Source of the DNA: Sarcocystis neurona | Lineage: Eukaryota > Apicomplexa > Conoidasida > Eucoccidiorida > Sarcocystidae | Assembly (NCBI GenBank): GCA_000727475.1 | Contig: KL647321.1 | Span: 581,691 to 645,690, forward strand | Length of the DNA stretch: 64,000 nucleotides | Reading direction: 5' to 3' | Shown here: piece after piece, positions 34,770-47,900 of the stretch | How the letters are laid out: every line of letters begins with the position of its first letter | Position numbering within the stretch: position 1 is the first letter of the stretch | Notes under the pieces: generated by a model | The model's input: the letters and a program-made list of their open reading frames with translations, nothing else | The model's database searches: none | What the model was told of the DNA's origin: nothing | Made by a program: the position numbers and the translations under genes

Positions 34770-34831
34770 TCTCGCCCAAATATGAGGCGTCGGATGTCGC
34801 GTTCTGCCCAAATATGAGGCGTCGTATGCCA
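34770..34831 (+). repeat. 19-bp direct repeat pair
   Basis: The sequence GCCCAAATATGAGGCGTCG occurs twice, about 34 bp apart, with a similar flank (GGATGT / TATGCC). It is non-coding and too short to classify further. Confidence 0.7.
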
Positions 34832-35019
34832 AGGGCAGGCTACACGCACACGCACAACTGTGTGCAAAGACTAAGGATACGTTAGAGACTCTCGGGCAGT
34901 CGTTACTAGGAACGTGCAAACACTTGCACGCAGAAGTGCTTTTGGACGCGGGATCGTGTGTACTTCCTTGTGGCCGCTTGTGTAGCTAACGAGCGTGCTT
35001 TTACGCACGTGTGACTGGG

Positions 35020-35200
35020 AATAAGTAGTAGCGGATTCCGCACATGTGGCTGAATAAATAGTAGCAGATTTCGGATGCACGCATGTGCATCCTTGAGCGA
35101 ATGAGTGGCTGCATCAATAATAGTATCTGTGTACATATGTGCATGTGTGCTCTTGAATAAACGTGCAGCTGTATCAATAGTAGTAGATGTTCACGTCACG
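35020..35200. repeat. Degenerate repeats with TCAATAGTAGTAGAT core
   Basis: Variants of a 40-60 bp unit containing AATAAGTAGTAGCGGAT, AATAAATAGTAGCAGAT, ATCAATAATAGTATCTG and ATCAATAGTAGTAGATG recur in this stretch. Each is followed by a TG/CA-rich segment including GCACATGTG or GTGCATGTG. The divergence suggests an old expansion. Confidence 0.6.
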
Positions 35201-36573
35201 TATGCCTGTTTGTGCTTTTGTGTACCTCTGGCTGTATACACGGAGACGTGAATGCGTACTCTTGGTCTGTGAAGCCTCTGTCGAACCAGATGGTCTGGGT
35301 ACGGCAAAGGTGTAGAGGGGACTTCGTTCGCCCGCTCGAAAAACCGGCACATCAAAGCTTATAAGGAAAATGTTGTGAAACGTGGATGGAGGCGGGTCTC
35401 GGTGTCGGTAGAATACTACCGAAGTAAAACAAAAACAGTGTATCAGTATATGCCTGTGCCAGCAAAAACCCCTTCAGTATACCAAGGACTTGCAGGAGAA
35501 TAGTAGGCGAGTGCGCCACCTCCTGCAAAGAGAGAGAGAAGGACAACCATCTGCGGAGCTTACGCATACTGAAACAAATACATGCCTGGCCAGCGACTAC
35601 GTGACCGACACAGACGCATCGTTATATGTGTATCCCACACATGAAGGAAAAGAAGTCCTAGCAATAGGCGGTATGCCTGCAAGATGCGATGGCGGGCATC
35701 TCACACATCTGTGAGGTCTGCACAAAGCTTCATACGTATCGACACACACTCTGCGGAAGGACGTGCACGCGGATGAGAACACGCGTGTGTATCCATTCGC
35801 TGAAACGGGTAAATGCACGCCCTTGCATGTGTATATATATATATATATATATATTTACATATATGTGTAAGTGCATCTATGTCGTGCCTCCTCAATATAG
35901 GATATAGAGTGCTCGTCTTGGCGTCCTTGTGTGTAGAGCTCGCTGCGTTGTCGTGACGTGGGAAAACTTTAAGTGTTTATGTCTCTGCTGTGAAGTTGCC
36001 AACGTGATTCCACCTTCTACACATATCCTGGGGCAAATGAAGAAACCACACGAACTTCAGCGCGTGTAAGTATGCATATATATATAGGTATATGTATGTA
36101 TATATACATATATATAATCAAGTAGCCGCAGCATAACCGCATGCAGAGAAAGCTCTTTACGTGGGCGCAGATCTGCATCCGTCCAGGGGCAAAAACACGT
36201 TCTCCATCTTTCTCCGCAGTGGCAGCTAGATGGCTCAGCTGTCACACACAAATTTTTGTTGCAGCCTCATTTGGAGTATATCGGCCAAATAATGCCGGCG
36301 AGTTCCATTGTTGTCTCCGACCACTTACGTAAATGTCTAGATGAAGTCGTACACATACGCCGTAAATCGATTTAGGGAAGAACGTAATTAGACAGATTTA
36401 TGCGCGTAGCTCTCTCTACATATTTAGGTGTTCGCATTATTTTTTATTCCGCAGATACCTAATGAAGTCGGACACTGAATACTGTGCATACACCCGTGTG
36501 CGTATCGTTGTGTACCTCTGCGTAGCTACACGTATCTATATATACATATGCAAATGTATGTGTACGACTCCTG

Positions 36574-36608
<35 letters not shown>

Positions 36609-36668
36609 ATATATATATACCATTCACAAGATAGGTACAACATGCATGTAACAAATTTCTACGTGGGG

Positions 36669-38479
36669 CTATTGCGTAGGTCCTGGAGGGAGGTCGCTGG
36701 AGGGCGGTGCTGACGCAGTGTGTGCAGGTGAGTCAGCAGTCGGGCTTCTGCGTAGCAGCATCAACTCACGAGCAGCAAAAACTGGGAATGTCGTAACGCG
36801 TTTTATTCGTCCGCATATTGTTCGAGGGGACGCCGCTGCAGCGGACCAACGAAATGGCATTCAGTACGTCTACTAGTCGAAAAGGAGGAAGTTATGTGAC
36901 AACACCCGCGTCACAGTTTCTCATCTTCCACAGGAGAGCGGCTTTAGCAAACAGCGACCATCTGCAGCAGGCCGCTGCAGTGCACTTACCGCGGTATGCA
37001 CGTGTAGCAGTGGGGCTACAGCACGCGCAGCTGCAGCGGCACACTGACAAGGAAATTCGTGAGGCAAGACAGCAAAAGAGGAGATTCTTTTCACTAGAAA
37101 GAGCTGCCTGTCTTTGGTGTTTGTGGCACAGCGCATCGCATCTACTGCTAAATTTTTGAACTCGGTCACACGTATAGACGTCTCTGTAGATGATCCTCCG
37201 GACAGTAAAAGGACATTGCGTGGGAAGATTTCAGTCCGAAAGGTACATGAGGGGACGCCGCCGCTGCACAGCGCCGTAGCAGCACGTCCTGTAGCCGTCC
37301 GCACGTTTTCCGGAAGTAGACTGGGAAACGCCCGGAGGCAGTTCGGCTCGCAACAGAAGCAACTACAGCAGCAGCGACACGAGCAGCACCAGCAGCTGGT
37401 ACACTACCAGCAGCAGGTACACTATCAGCAGCAGGTACCCTACCAGCAGGAGGTACTTCAGCAGCAGCAGATTCAGCAGCAGCAGATTCATCACCAGCAG
37501 CAGGTACACTAGCAGCAGCAGGCATATTACCAGCAGCACCGGCAGCAGTACGGGCCACTTCAAGCCCATGAGCAGCAGCAGCATCAGTGACGGCAGCAAG
37601 AAGAGCAACGGGACCAGCCGCAGGAGAAGCGACACCAGCAGCAGGAGCAGCAGCAACACCGTCAGTCGACCGGGGGGGGGGGCAACATGTCGCCGAGATG
37701 GGGGGCAAGGGTCTGCAGGTAGGGTCTTCGGTCAACGCAGTGCTGCACGCGGATGGCAGCAGCTTTGTGCGAATGGCATCGACAGCAGCACGCACGGCGA
37801 AGGAAGGAGCGGCAGGAGCATCAGAAAGATAGTCGCATGGCGTTGCGCCTACGTAGTAGCCCTAGGATGAATATACGAGGACGGCAACAGTCCGCGCAGT
37901 CTCACGTAGCTGCTGCTGAAGCTTGCAGCACCACAACACGCGGCGCCAAGACTGTCCATGAGAGAGGCAAGCAGTACCATATGCGTCGACGAATATTTTC
38001 GGCCGTTCACGATGAAGGTCTCAGGCGCAGCCCTGCAGGAGGGTCACGCAGGGATTCATCCACCTACTTACACTAGCGACTCCTAGCCGGATGTACACCG
38101 GCCCACATGCATGTGATATTCTGTCAGCTCTGCAGTACATCTATAGACACATATATCATATTCTGTTACATCTGCAACACTTTTTCTTCTATGTGCAGAT
38201 ATATCGAAATACATACGGCTGCATTCGTCCTCCGTTATCTTACAGACGTACAAAGACGTAGGCATACACAGATGTGTACACGCCTTCTGCCTACACATAT
38301 ATCCATGCAGATCCACATACATATACATATATATATATGTACAGACATATAGATAGGTCGGCAGATATACATAGATACTAACGTGCCTGTACTGTATATA
38401 CCGTAAGTATGTGTATATACTCTCTCACATGTATAAGGGTGAATCTTTCCGCCTGCGAGACCGCCTTCAACGCGCGCAT
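36669..38479 (-). CDS. Probable short gene with helical-repeat-like exon
   Basis: Exon at about 36990-37183: acceptor CTACAG, perfect donor CCGCG|GTAAGT. It reads VTEFKNLAVDAM, then TKDRQLFLVKRISSFAVLPH and AAAAARAVAPLLHVHTA, the alternating short helices seen in heptatricopeptide-like repeats. The phase-compatible next exon, 36669-36764, follows TTTTTGCTGCTCGTGAG and ends in a stop (…SDLPPGPTQ). A candidate first exon, 38429-38479, reads MRALKAVSQAERFTLIH with donor ACAT|GTGAGA, an amphipathic, presequence-like start. The link between first and middle exons is not established; the CTG-rich DNA at 37330-37650 between them would be intron. It may instead be a diverged neighbour of the larger helical-repeat gene upstream. 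No RAP domain is seen. Confidence 0.45.
37370..37520 (+). repeat. 15-bp repeats around CAGCAGCAGGTACAC
   Basis: Imperfect tandem units of CAGCAGCAGGTAC plus AC/CC/TT lie on the plus strand. They translate to a Gln/Tyr/Val-rich plus frame and to a Val-Pro-Ala-Ala-Gly-like minus frame. By the pattern seen in other introns, this is the CTG-sense part of a minus-strand intron ahead of the acceptor at 37184. Confidence 0.7.
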
Positions 38480-39044
38480 GTCTCGTCACACAATACTGCA
38501 GGCCAGCAGGTGCGACGCTTCATATTTGCCCCTACTTTCGTGTGCATATATACCCTACATGTATATAAGTGTCTCTACACAAGAAAGCAGAAATTGCCAA
38601 CTGCGTCTATGTTGTACAGATTGGCTGTTTCTGCTGCTCTGGTCCGCCCCTCCCGCACTGCCGTATAATATATATATATATTTATTTACACATATGCACA
38701 AACATCTATACATATTCAAGACATCTCAGACTCCCATCTTCACTCTGTAAGCATTCAACATATGTATGTATATATCCGTGGTGGACGGAACACATACTAC
38801 GCATGCTTGTTTGTGTAGGTCTACACAGTTCGACGCACACATTGATACAATCCTATACTGACACACAAAGATATATATATATACATGTACGTATATATAC
38901 CTATATATACATATACATATACATATATATATATATATGTATACGTGTGTATTCCCCCTTTCCCAGACGATTGTATCTCCTGGACGTGTGTATAGTTGGT
39001 ACGTACACGCTACAAGTGCTGCTGACGCTTGACACCCGCCTGCT

Positions 39045-41882
39045 TCAGCTGCTGGTCTGCTGCGCGCTGCGCTGCTGTTGCTGCTGGTCCCGTCGGCCAG
39101 TGGCCGACTTCTTCTGCTGCAGCAGCAGCATGACGTCTTCCTCGCTGTCCACGCCGGCAGCAGCGAGGTCCTGGTGCAGGACTGCTGCAGCCACATAATC
39201 TAGCTCGCCGTGAAGCAGCAGCAACAACGGCTGCAAGCATTGCAGCAGCATCCCCAGGTCCCTTTTCAAAGTCTCCTTCTCCTCTGCCCTGGGACACAGC
39301 ACCAGCAGCAGCAGCACAAGCAGAAGGAAGCAGCAGCAGGACCAGCACCAGCAGCAGCAGCAGCAGCGAAAAACAGCCACCCGTGGGGAATTTTTCATGG
39401 ACGTGTGTACGTGCAACTGAATATGTCTGGAGCAGGCGGCGGCTGCGTACGTTCGGAGGCCTACCGTCATGCCGTTTCTGCCCTTATCCACTTCTTTCAT
39501 CTATACGCATGTACGCATGTACACGCACGTATATATACACGTGTATTATATACATATACATACACACAGAGTATATACGTGCGCATACGTTGATTAACAC
39601 ATATATCGCGACTAAACAGAAACAGATAGGAGAGGTCCGGACGGCAGGACGACAGCGAGGAGCACCAGCCACACAGGATCTCGTACACCAGTATATATCG
39701 TTTTAGGAAGAGAAAACCGGCAAAGTCTACTCGATATCTATATTCAAAAGGACAGGGCAATCTACTTTGCATATACGTCTGTATATATATGCATTCTTAT
39801 CGATGAGCGCACGTACACTTACTTATATATATTTAGAGAGAGGGAGAGATAAATAGACAGACAGATATAAATGTTAAACGCTCTACGTCTCCATCTAAAT
39901 ATATCTATACAGGTATATAAATCTATGTCTCTCTCTCTATATGTATACATATACGTACATATATATATACCGAGGTACGCAGCTATGTATAAATATATGC
40001 GATTCCTCCTGGCTGTCGCTGTTAAGATATGCCTCCACAGAGGAGAAAAAAGAAGACAGAGAGAGACGGGGAGGGCGAGACTCAGAGAGGAGTATACACG
40101 AACAGATATGCGTATGAGTATGCATTTCTGAGGGGCTGCAACAGGCAAGGCATAGCAGGAGAAACAGCAGCACTGAGGACGCCGGGACTTCCACTCATGC
40201 GCACCGCAGCAGCAGCAGCGTCTAGAGCAGCAGAGAAGCTACCGACGCGGCGTAGACGAACAACGAAGCAGCTGCTCGCAAACGCTGCAAGAACAGAAGA
40301 TCCCTCTGTGTGAGAGGGGAACTGCAGGGCAGACACAAGAGCAGCAGCCACGGCGACAGCAGCAGCCTCTGTAGCAGCAGCAGCAGCGTTTGCCACAGTA
40401 CCTGCTGCAGCAGCTTTTGTAGAAGCAGCAGCAGCCTCTGTAGCAGCAGAAGCAGCGCGACAGGGATAGCGGCGCCAAGTGCAGGTCCACGGAGGCGTAT
40501 ATTCTATCAGACAGTTGTACGCCCGCTGCTCTCCTCATAGCCCTTCGTGCAAGAAAATTCGTCAAAAATACCCTGACGAACTAGGGCTCACTGTCATGCA
40601 CCTGCGCCTCCGCTTCTCACAGTCCACTCACATACAAATATGTGTACACATACATATATATATATATATTAATATATGCATTGATGCCCCTCCACCTAGA
40701 CGCATCAGACTATACATGTACACATATATGAGCGTATTATATATATGTAGATGTGTGTATACACAGTTGTAGATCAAGGCGTGCGCATAGAGAGAGAGAT
40801 GACAAGAAAAGACGGGGACGTATGCGGTGGGTGGGGCCTGAGGAAGCCCGAGGCGCGCCAAACAACTTGTGTGTGTGGCTGCCAACCACGTTGCTGCAGT
40901 TTTACCTCGAGTTGAAGAAGGCTTCTACAAGCCGAACGACCTGCTGGACTTTCCCACTTGCTGCCGCTGTTGCAGGGGGTGGCGCCAGCGCAAAAGCTGT
41001 TGCTGCTTCTTTATAAGCTTTCTCTCGAGCGTGCTGCAAGTATATAGCTGCGGTGATGTGGGGCAGCCAGAGCTGCAGCAGCCACCGCGTTGCCTGCCGC
41101 AGCTTCTTCTTCTCTTCCTCTCCCCCCGAGTCGTCGTCCGCGTCCTTCTCTTCTCTCGCCGTCGCCGTTTTTCTCCTTCTGTTGCTGCCACGCCTGCAGC
41201 TGCTGCTGTCGCTGCCCGCAGGGCTGCTGCAGTGACGGTGGTTGGTGTTACTGCTGCCGCTGCTGCTGCTGTCGCCGGACGATCGCGAGAGAGCGGCTCG
41301 ACCAGCGGTCGCGCAGGAGACGGGGGATGCGGCGCAGAAAAGGCCGAGAGAATAGAGACAAGACGTGCGTGCGACAGCATCAGTATACTCGGGAGAAGGT
41401 GACACAGCTGCTGGAATGTGTGGTGTGGTTCTGCTGCTGCTGCTGGAGGAGGAGGAGCTGGCGTGCAGGCCTCCTGCCGTTACAGCGTTTCCTCTGAAGT
41501 GCGCCCCTCCACCAGCACCACCTGCGGCTGCTGCTGCCTGCTGCGCTGCTGCCGCTGCAGCCTCCTGCGCGGCCGCTGCCGCTTCTTGAGCTGCTGCCGT
41601 CGTCGCAGCCGCCGCGTTCGAGAGAAAAAGTGAGAAGTGCCTAGACGAAGAAGATGTGGCCCCTGCTGCTGCTGCTGCAGTGCTGTTCCTGCCGCCTGCG
41701 CTGCTTCTCCACCCAGGCGACGCAGCAACAGCAGCAGGAGAAAACGTCGCCAGCCGGTCCACGACTCGCAGAAGCTCCTCCACCGGGAAAAACAGCTGCC
41801 AACGAGAATATGAGTATAAAAGTAGAGACAACTGCTGCAGATTAAACAGCATCAAGCTCGCGACTGAAAGAGATCTGCGCAT

Positions 41883-41921
<39 letters not shown>

Positions 41922-44900
41922 GGCATAGATATACGTCTATACATATGCATACACGCACACAAGGACGCATACACATATGCACGCATATACATATATATAT
42001 ATATGCTGGAGAAGACAGAAACCGAATCGAATAAAACACCGTGAAGTGCAAGTGACTCCAAAGGTGGATTTGCCCATACGTATACATATGTATATATATA
42101 TATAAACATAGGACGAAATATATATATATATATATTTATGTACGTGTATATATTTACGTGTGGATACAATTGTGTATATGAATATGTATACATACATGTA
42201 TATATATATACACATAAACATATATATACATATATATACAGACATACAAAGACGCAGCTATACGGAAATTTTGTAGCATACACTCACGCAGGTGTATGTA
42301 TCCACGGGTGGGTATGTACATGTATATGAATATGTATACATACATGTATATACATATATATATATATATATACAGACATGCAGAGACGAAGATATATGGA
42401 ACCTCTGTAGAGACGTATGCAGGCATGCATATACTCGGCAAGGAGACGTATTTTCACAGTAGCTCTCCCTGAAGAAGATAGAAGCCGGAGGGGCTAACAC
42501 ACCCCCTAGGGCATGCAGGTGATGGTAAAGGTGGCGTAGATCATACGTATACATGTATATACACATATATATATATATATGTAAAGCTGCAGATGAGGCA
42601 CTTCTCTACGCGTACGTACACACGTGTAGATACACGTGCCGAAGAAGAATGGCCAGCAGCAGGAAAAGTACACCCAGCAAAACAGAGCAGATGAACGGGT
42701 CGGCAGCGTTTCAAAGGAAAGGCAGAGACGGATATACACAAATGTGGGGAACGAATAGGTGGCGGGTCTCTCTTGCACTGACGAATAGCGCTATACAGAA
42801 ATACACACGTATATATGTATATAAGTTTTAGATATGTACGAGGATACGTGAGCAGCAGCGCTATACGTTGACATGTATGGATGTACGTATAGATCTACGC
42901 GTAGGTCATTAGGTAAACAAATGCATACGGGCAAAGTGGCAACTCAACGGGTCCATTTAATGCGCAGCGAATATATATATATATATATACGTATATGTAT
43001 ATGTATTTATATGTGTATATATATGTATATATAAACGTAGATATATATATATATAGGCATACATTACTATATATATACATATAATGAGAGAAAATGAGAG
43101 ACAGGGAGAGCGGGAGAGGTGCACGCAGATAAATTTATGTATACATATGTAAACATATATATATTATCTATCTATCTATCTACTTACATACGTAAATGAG
43201 CATTTCTCTATGTACCTATATCCCTACGGGAGAGACAGAGAGCGGGCAACGTGCGGACTGATATATATATATATATATATTTGCAGAGGTACACGAGTAT
43301 TTCTCTGTGAATGTACGTGCCTTTCTAAACGGCGTAATTGGGAGGTTTTGCGCATGCACTGGCAAACGTTTATCGTCGCATAACTGTCAATTAGCACTTC
43401 GTATTCTTCCACATCAACATCTAGCCCGTGGCCCCGTCTCTCCATCTCTCTCTATATAGGCATCTACACTATTGTGTGTGTATATATACGCATGGACGGA
43501 TGTGTGGAGACATACTTGTGTATATATAAATGTGAGTATAAATATATATTACACATATATAAGCAGAGAGACATAGTTGGATACATACGTGTATCATACA
43601 GATTCACCGGAACTCACGTACACGCAAGTTTGTGTATATATATGTATACATATATACATACATTTATATATACATGTGTTCATCGAACAAGAATATGACG
43701 GCTGGCCTATACTGCGGATTAACAAAGCTACGGGGAACTATATGTATATATATATGTATGTATTTATAGATAGATAGATATAGATAGATAGATATAGATA
43801 GATAGATATAGATATAGATAGATAGATATAGATATAGATAGATAGATATAGGTAGATAGATACAGATAGATATAGACAGATACATATAGATACATAGGTA
43901 GATAGATATAGATAGATATAGATAGATAGATATAGACGTAGATAGATAGATATGTGTATATAAGAAAGACGAAAATAGATATACACGAGTGTACATATTT
44001 GTGCGTGTGTAGTAAATTTGTATGCTGTCGACCGGCCAGGGGGGGGGGACTTACAGCCACCACAGCAGGCGGTGGTGTCTTGTACGCTGGCTAGGACGAA
44101 GACAAATATTCACGTATACACAGATATCTACGCCTTATTCAAGTATGTTCACAAGTCAAGAGACATACATATATATACACGTATGTATTACACGTAGACG
44201 GAGACAGACTAGACACACGTAGAAATACATTTATATATATATATATATATATATACGTGTGTGCATTACAGATAGATGGGCACAAGCCTACCCATACGAG
44301 TATACTTCATGTAGATGGGAAGAGACGCCATACACGAAGATATATAGTTACATCACATATATGTATATGTGCACCATTCATATACGCGCACACGCCTATA
44401 TACGTGTATCTCTCTATCTACCTATATATCCATGTAATAGACCTCCATGTAAAGAGATTCACTATATACGTGTATGTGGAAGATGCGTACGTGAAAATGT
44501 GCTGATTTTGTTGCAGAACTTGAAAAACATATCAACGGGCACCTGCGGAGAAATTACAGCAGCAGAGACGTGTCACTCGAACGCCCTCCCGGGACCCACG
44601 GGCCTGCTGCACCTGCTGCTGACGCGTGTGTGTGTACGCAACTATGCATGCATATAGATGGACGTACACCTGCGTATACGTACGGCCATCTACACACATA
44701 TTTATATGTTTTTATACACAAGTCTGTTTATATACACAGAGGTGCACATACCCGCAGACATATATGCAGCAGCCGAAAAGCACAAAGGTCCACTTCTACT
44801 CTTCCTATTAACGTGCCTGGTGAAGATCGCACCTTCTTCGATATTACGAAGCAGAAAGACACATGTACCAGCCAACACGCATATGTGTATTCAATTCTAT

Positions 44901-47900
44901 ATATATATATGTGCAAGTAGAAAGCCAGACACTGATCGATATATATGTAGATATACACATATACATATCCGTAGACACATATTACAGTCAGCATATATAT
45001 ATATATATATGTATACATGGATACGTACAGATAGAAGGCCACATACTGATTATATTATGTAAATATATATATATATGTATATATATGTATAGATAGATAG
45101 ATAGATATGCACATAGACAGACACGCCGACAAACTCATACACATATGTGTGCATACGGGTGCGCACTCATGCACCGACCTACACACATATATATACATAG
45201 ACCTATCCATATATAATTCACGCACGTATATATATATATATATATCTGTCTCTGTCTCTCTGTCTCTGCCTATACATGTGAACACATAGATATACATGTG
45301 AAGGAGAAATAGTAGACCTGATATCACGCAGCAGGAGAAGGACATCCTTGCGCAGGCGTGGAGAAGTGACGATGGGGAGGGCGTTGCCAACGGCATGTGC
45401 TGATGCAACAAGTTCTGCTGCGTCCATGAAGGCAATTTTTTCCCGTGCATGCGGCAGGCACGCCTCCAGCAACGCATGCAGCGTATGCTGCAGCTCCTGC
45501 AAGCCTTCTTGCTCCTCTGCCATCTCTGCCGGCAGTCCCGCTGCTGCACCAGAAGCAGAAACACCACCCGCAGCCGACGCAGAAGAAGTAACAGCAGTGG
45601 ACGCAGCAGGAGCTGCAGCAGCATCAGGTCCTGTGACGATGTCCTGTCCCTCAGTCGACGCGTCGGGAGGCGTAGGCGACAGCTCCTGCCGTTGCTGCTG
45701 CTGCGGCGGTTCCTGTCGCTGCGGCTCGCGGTCCTGCTGCCGCAGCAGGAGCTTCTTCTGGCTGCAGTTTGCTGCTGCTGCTGCATGCGCCCCCTCGTTC
45801 GCCGGCCGCAGCGACAGCACGTGGCAGAACGACTGCAGCAGCCGCGCCAGTTCCAGGGGCGTTGCTTCGCTCAGCGTTTCCGTCGCTGCTTCTGCCGAGA
45901 AATAAAATAGAGAAACAAGCAGCCAGAAGAAGAAGATCAAAGAGCAGCAGCAGCAAGAGCAGCCACAAGATGGAAGATCAAAGAGCAGCAGCAGCAGCAG
46001 CAGGAGCAGCCAGAAGAAGAAGATCAAAAAGCAGCAGCAGCAGCAGGAGCAGCCAGAAGATGGGAGATCAAAGAGGAGCAGCAGCAGCAGCACCAGCCAA
46101 AAAGGCGTCTCCTGCAGCAGCCATCTGCTGGCCACAGGACGCGCGTGCCTACCTCGTTTCCTTGTGCACGCATGCACGCCCACAGGAGTTTAAAACAAAA
46201 GACATGGAAACAACTTTCTGCTGCCCCCTGGACGATAATAAACCGCATGCGCACACGCGGAAGCTTCTAAAAAAGACATTATTACATGACTACATAGAGA
46301 CAGAGAAATGACGCAAGCATGCGCACACACAGAAAGTCACCATATGATACTCTCCTGTATATAACATATATATATATTAAAACGCATGCCCACGAAGAGA
46401 AAATCGCAGTGTACTAATCACGTATATAATATATATATATATGCACAGAGAGAGATACATAATAACACGCATGCGAACACATAGAAATTCATAATATGCA
46501 AGTCAGCTATACCCTGTACATATGCATATATATACATATATAGGTATATATATATATTATAAAGGGCACGCGGAGACAGAGAGGGTCACACTACTATGGA
46601 AAGGATAATATACGTCTCGCGTCCGCTTTTTGCGTGTCCGCGACCCCCGCGAGATTCGTCAGCAACATGTCTTTCGTCACTTCGTAGACGCTGTTGCATG
46701 CGCGTCTCACGTGGACGTGTCTCTATGCCGCATGCATGTCCGCATGCACGTGTGTGGGTCCGGTGACACGGGCGGGGCTTTCTACTTTTTCGCGCAGGCG
46801 CGTCTTCTTATTCGGGGAGCCTCGCGACGGAGCTCTCCACCTACAAAACCTCCCCCGCAGCACTTGTATATATGCATATAAGTATACGCGTATAGACCTG
46901 GTAGGCGTATTGGCCGCTTCAAATCGTAAATCTATCGAGAGACAGATAAAGAGAGAGAGGGGGACAGAGACGTTAAAATACGTGCGCGCGCATATATACA
47001 TATATATATACGGAGAGTGAGAGCGGATCCGCACTATATATATATATATACGGAGAGTGAGAGCGGATCCGCACTATATATATATATATATATATACGGA
47101 GAGTGAGAGCGTATCCGCAATATTTTGTCGGCACAGAATACACATATATATATGTATGTATATATCTGCGTGTATATATATCCATATATGTATATAGACA
47201 GACAGATGGAGAGACACAGAGGAGTCTACGTACATATGGGTGGACTTATATATGCGTGTATACATATATATACATGCATATACACATATAGAGAGAGACA
47301 CACGTGTACACGTATGGACGCGCATAGGTGCATATATATATATATGTATATATGTATATGCAAAGAGAGACATAGAGAGAGAGACGTGTACATATATATA
47401 CGCGCATACGTATACATATATATACGTGCATATATACGCCTTGATCCGGTAGCTTCATTTACTCTATACCTTTCTCTTGAGGGTGTATGCGGATGTTTGA
47501 GGAGAAACACACAGAGATTGTGAGGCAGGATGGAATGCGCAGAGGCGGTGCATCGCGGGGGGAACAGCAGGAATGTGAGAGAGAATGCGGGGAAGGAAGC
47601 TGCTGCATGTGCGGGGGCAGCGGGCGTCTGAGACAGCAGAAAACGCAGCAGACTGCCGGCCACTGGGATGAAGAGTCGTCGTTCAACAACGCGGCGTGTG
47701 CCAGCGGAAACAACAGCGAAGGACAGACGAATCTGGGAAGACGCCGAGCCGCCTGACGAGCGTGACGCACCTGCAATACGAGTAAACAGGGGGACGTGCA
47801 GGTGGTGGACTGCAGAGAAGGCAGCAGAAATGACAGCAAGTTCACGCACGTGGAACGTTTCCGCATGCAGTCGCTCGCACACGTGAAGCGCCAGCCGATT

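Larger units (their letters stand above)
33011..36668. other. Intergenic, no gene recognised
   Basis: Mixed sequence with TA/CA microsatellites near 33090-33250, 34000-34110, 35830-35860, 36070-36115 and 36570-36620. Reading frames here show no domain, no consistent splice pairs and no CAG-biased strand. It separates the convergent transporter gene and the minus-strand helical-repeat-like gene. Confidence 0.45.

Noticed and set aside
37114..37512. Plus-strand Gln/Tyr-rich frame (HYQQQV repeats)
   Set aside because: It overlaps the better supported minus-strand exon with a consensus donor and consists mainly of a 15-bp repeat.
37166..37795. 210-residue Ala/Pro-rich minus-strand frame
   Set aside because: It reads CTG-sense repeats that match the intronic 3' pattern; period-like VPAAGDE repeats indicate repeat translation.
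43224..43316. Continuation of the exon past HVHSQRNTRV
   Set aside because: A donor at 43316 gives phase 0, matching the acceptor at 41796; beyond it the sequence becomes TATA repeat.
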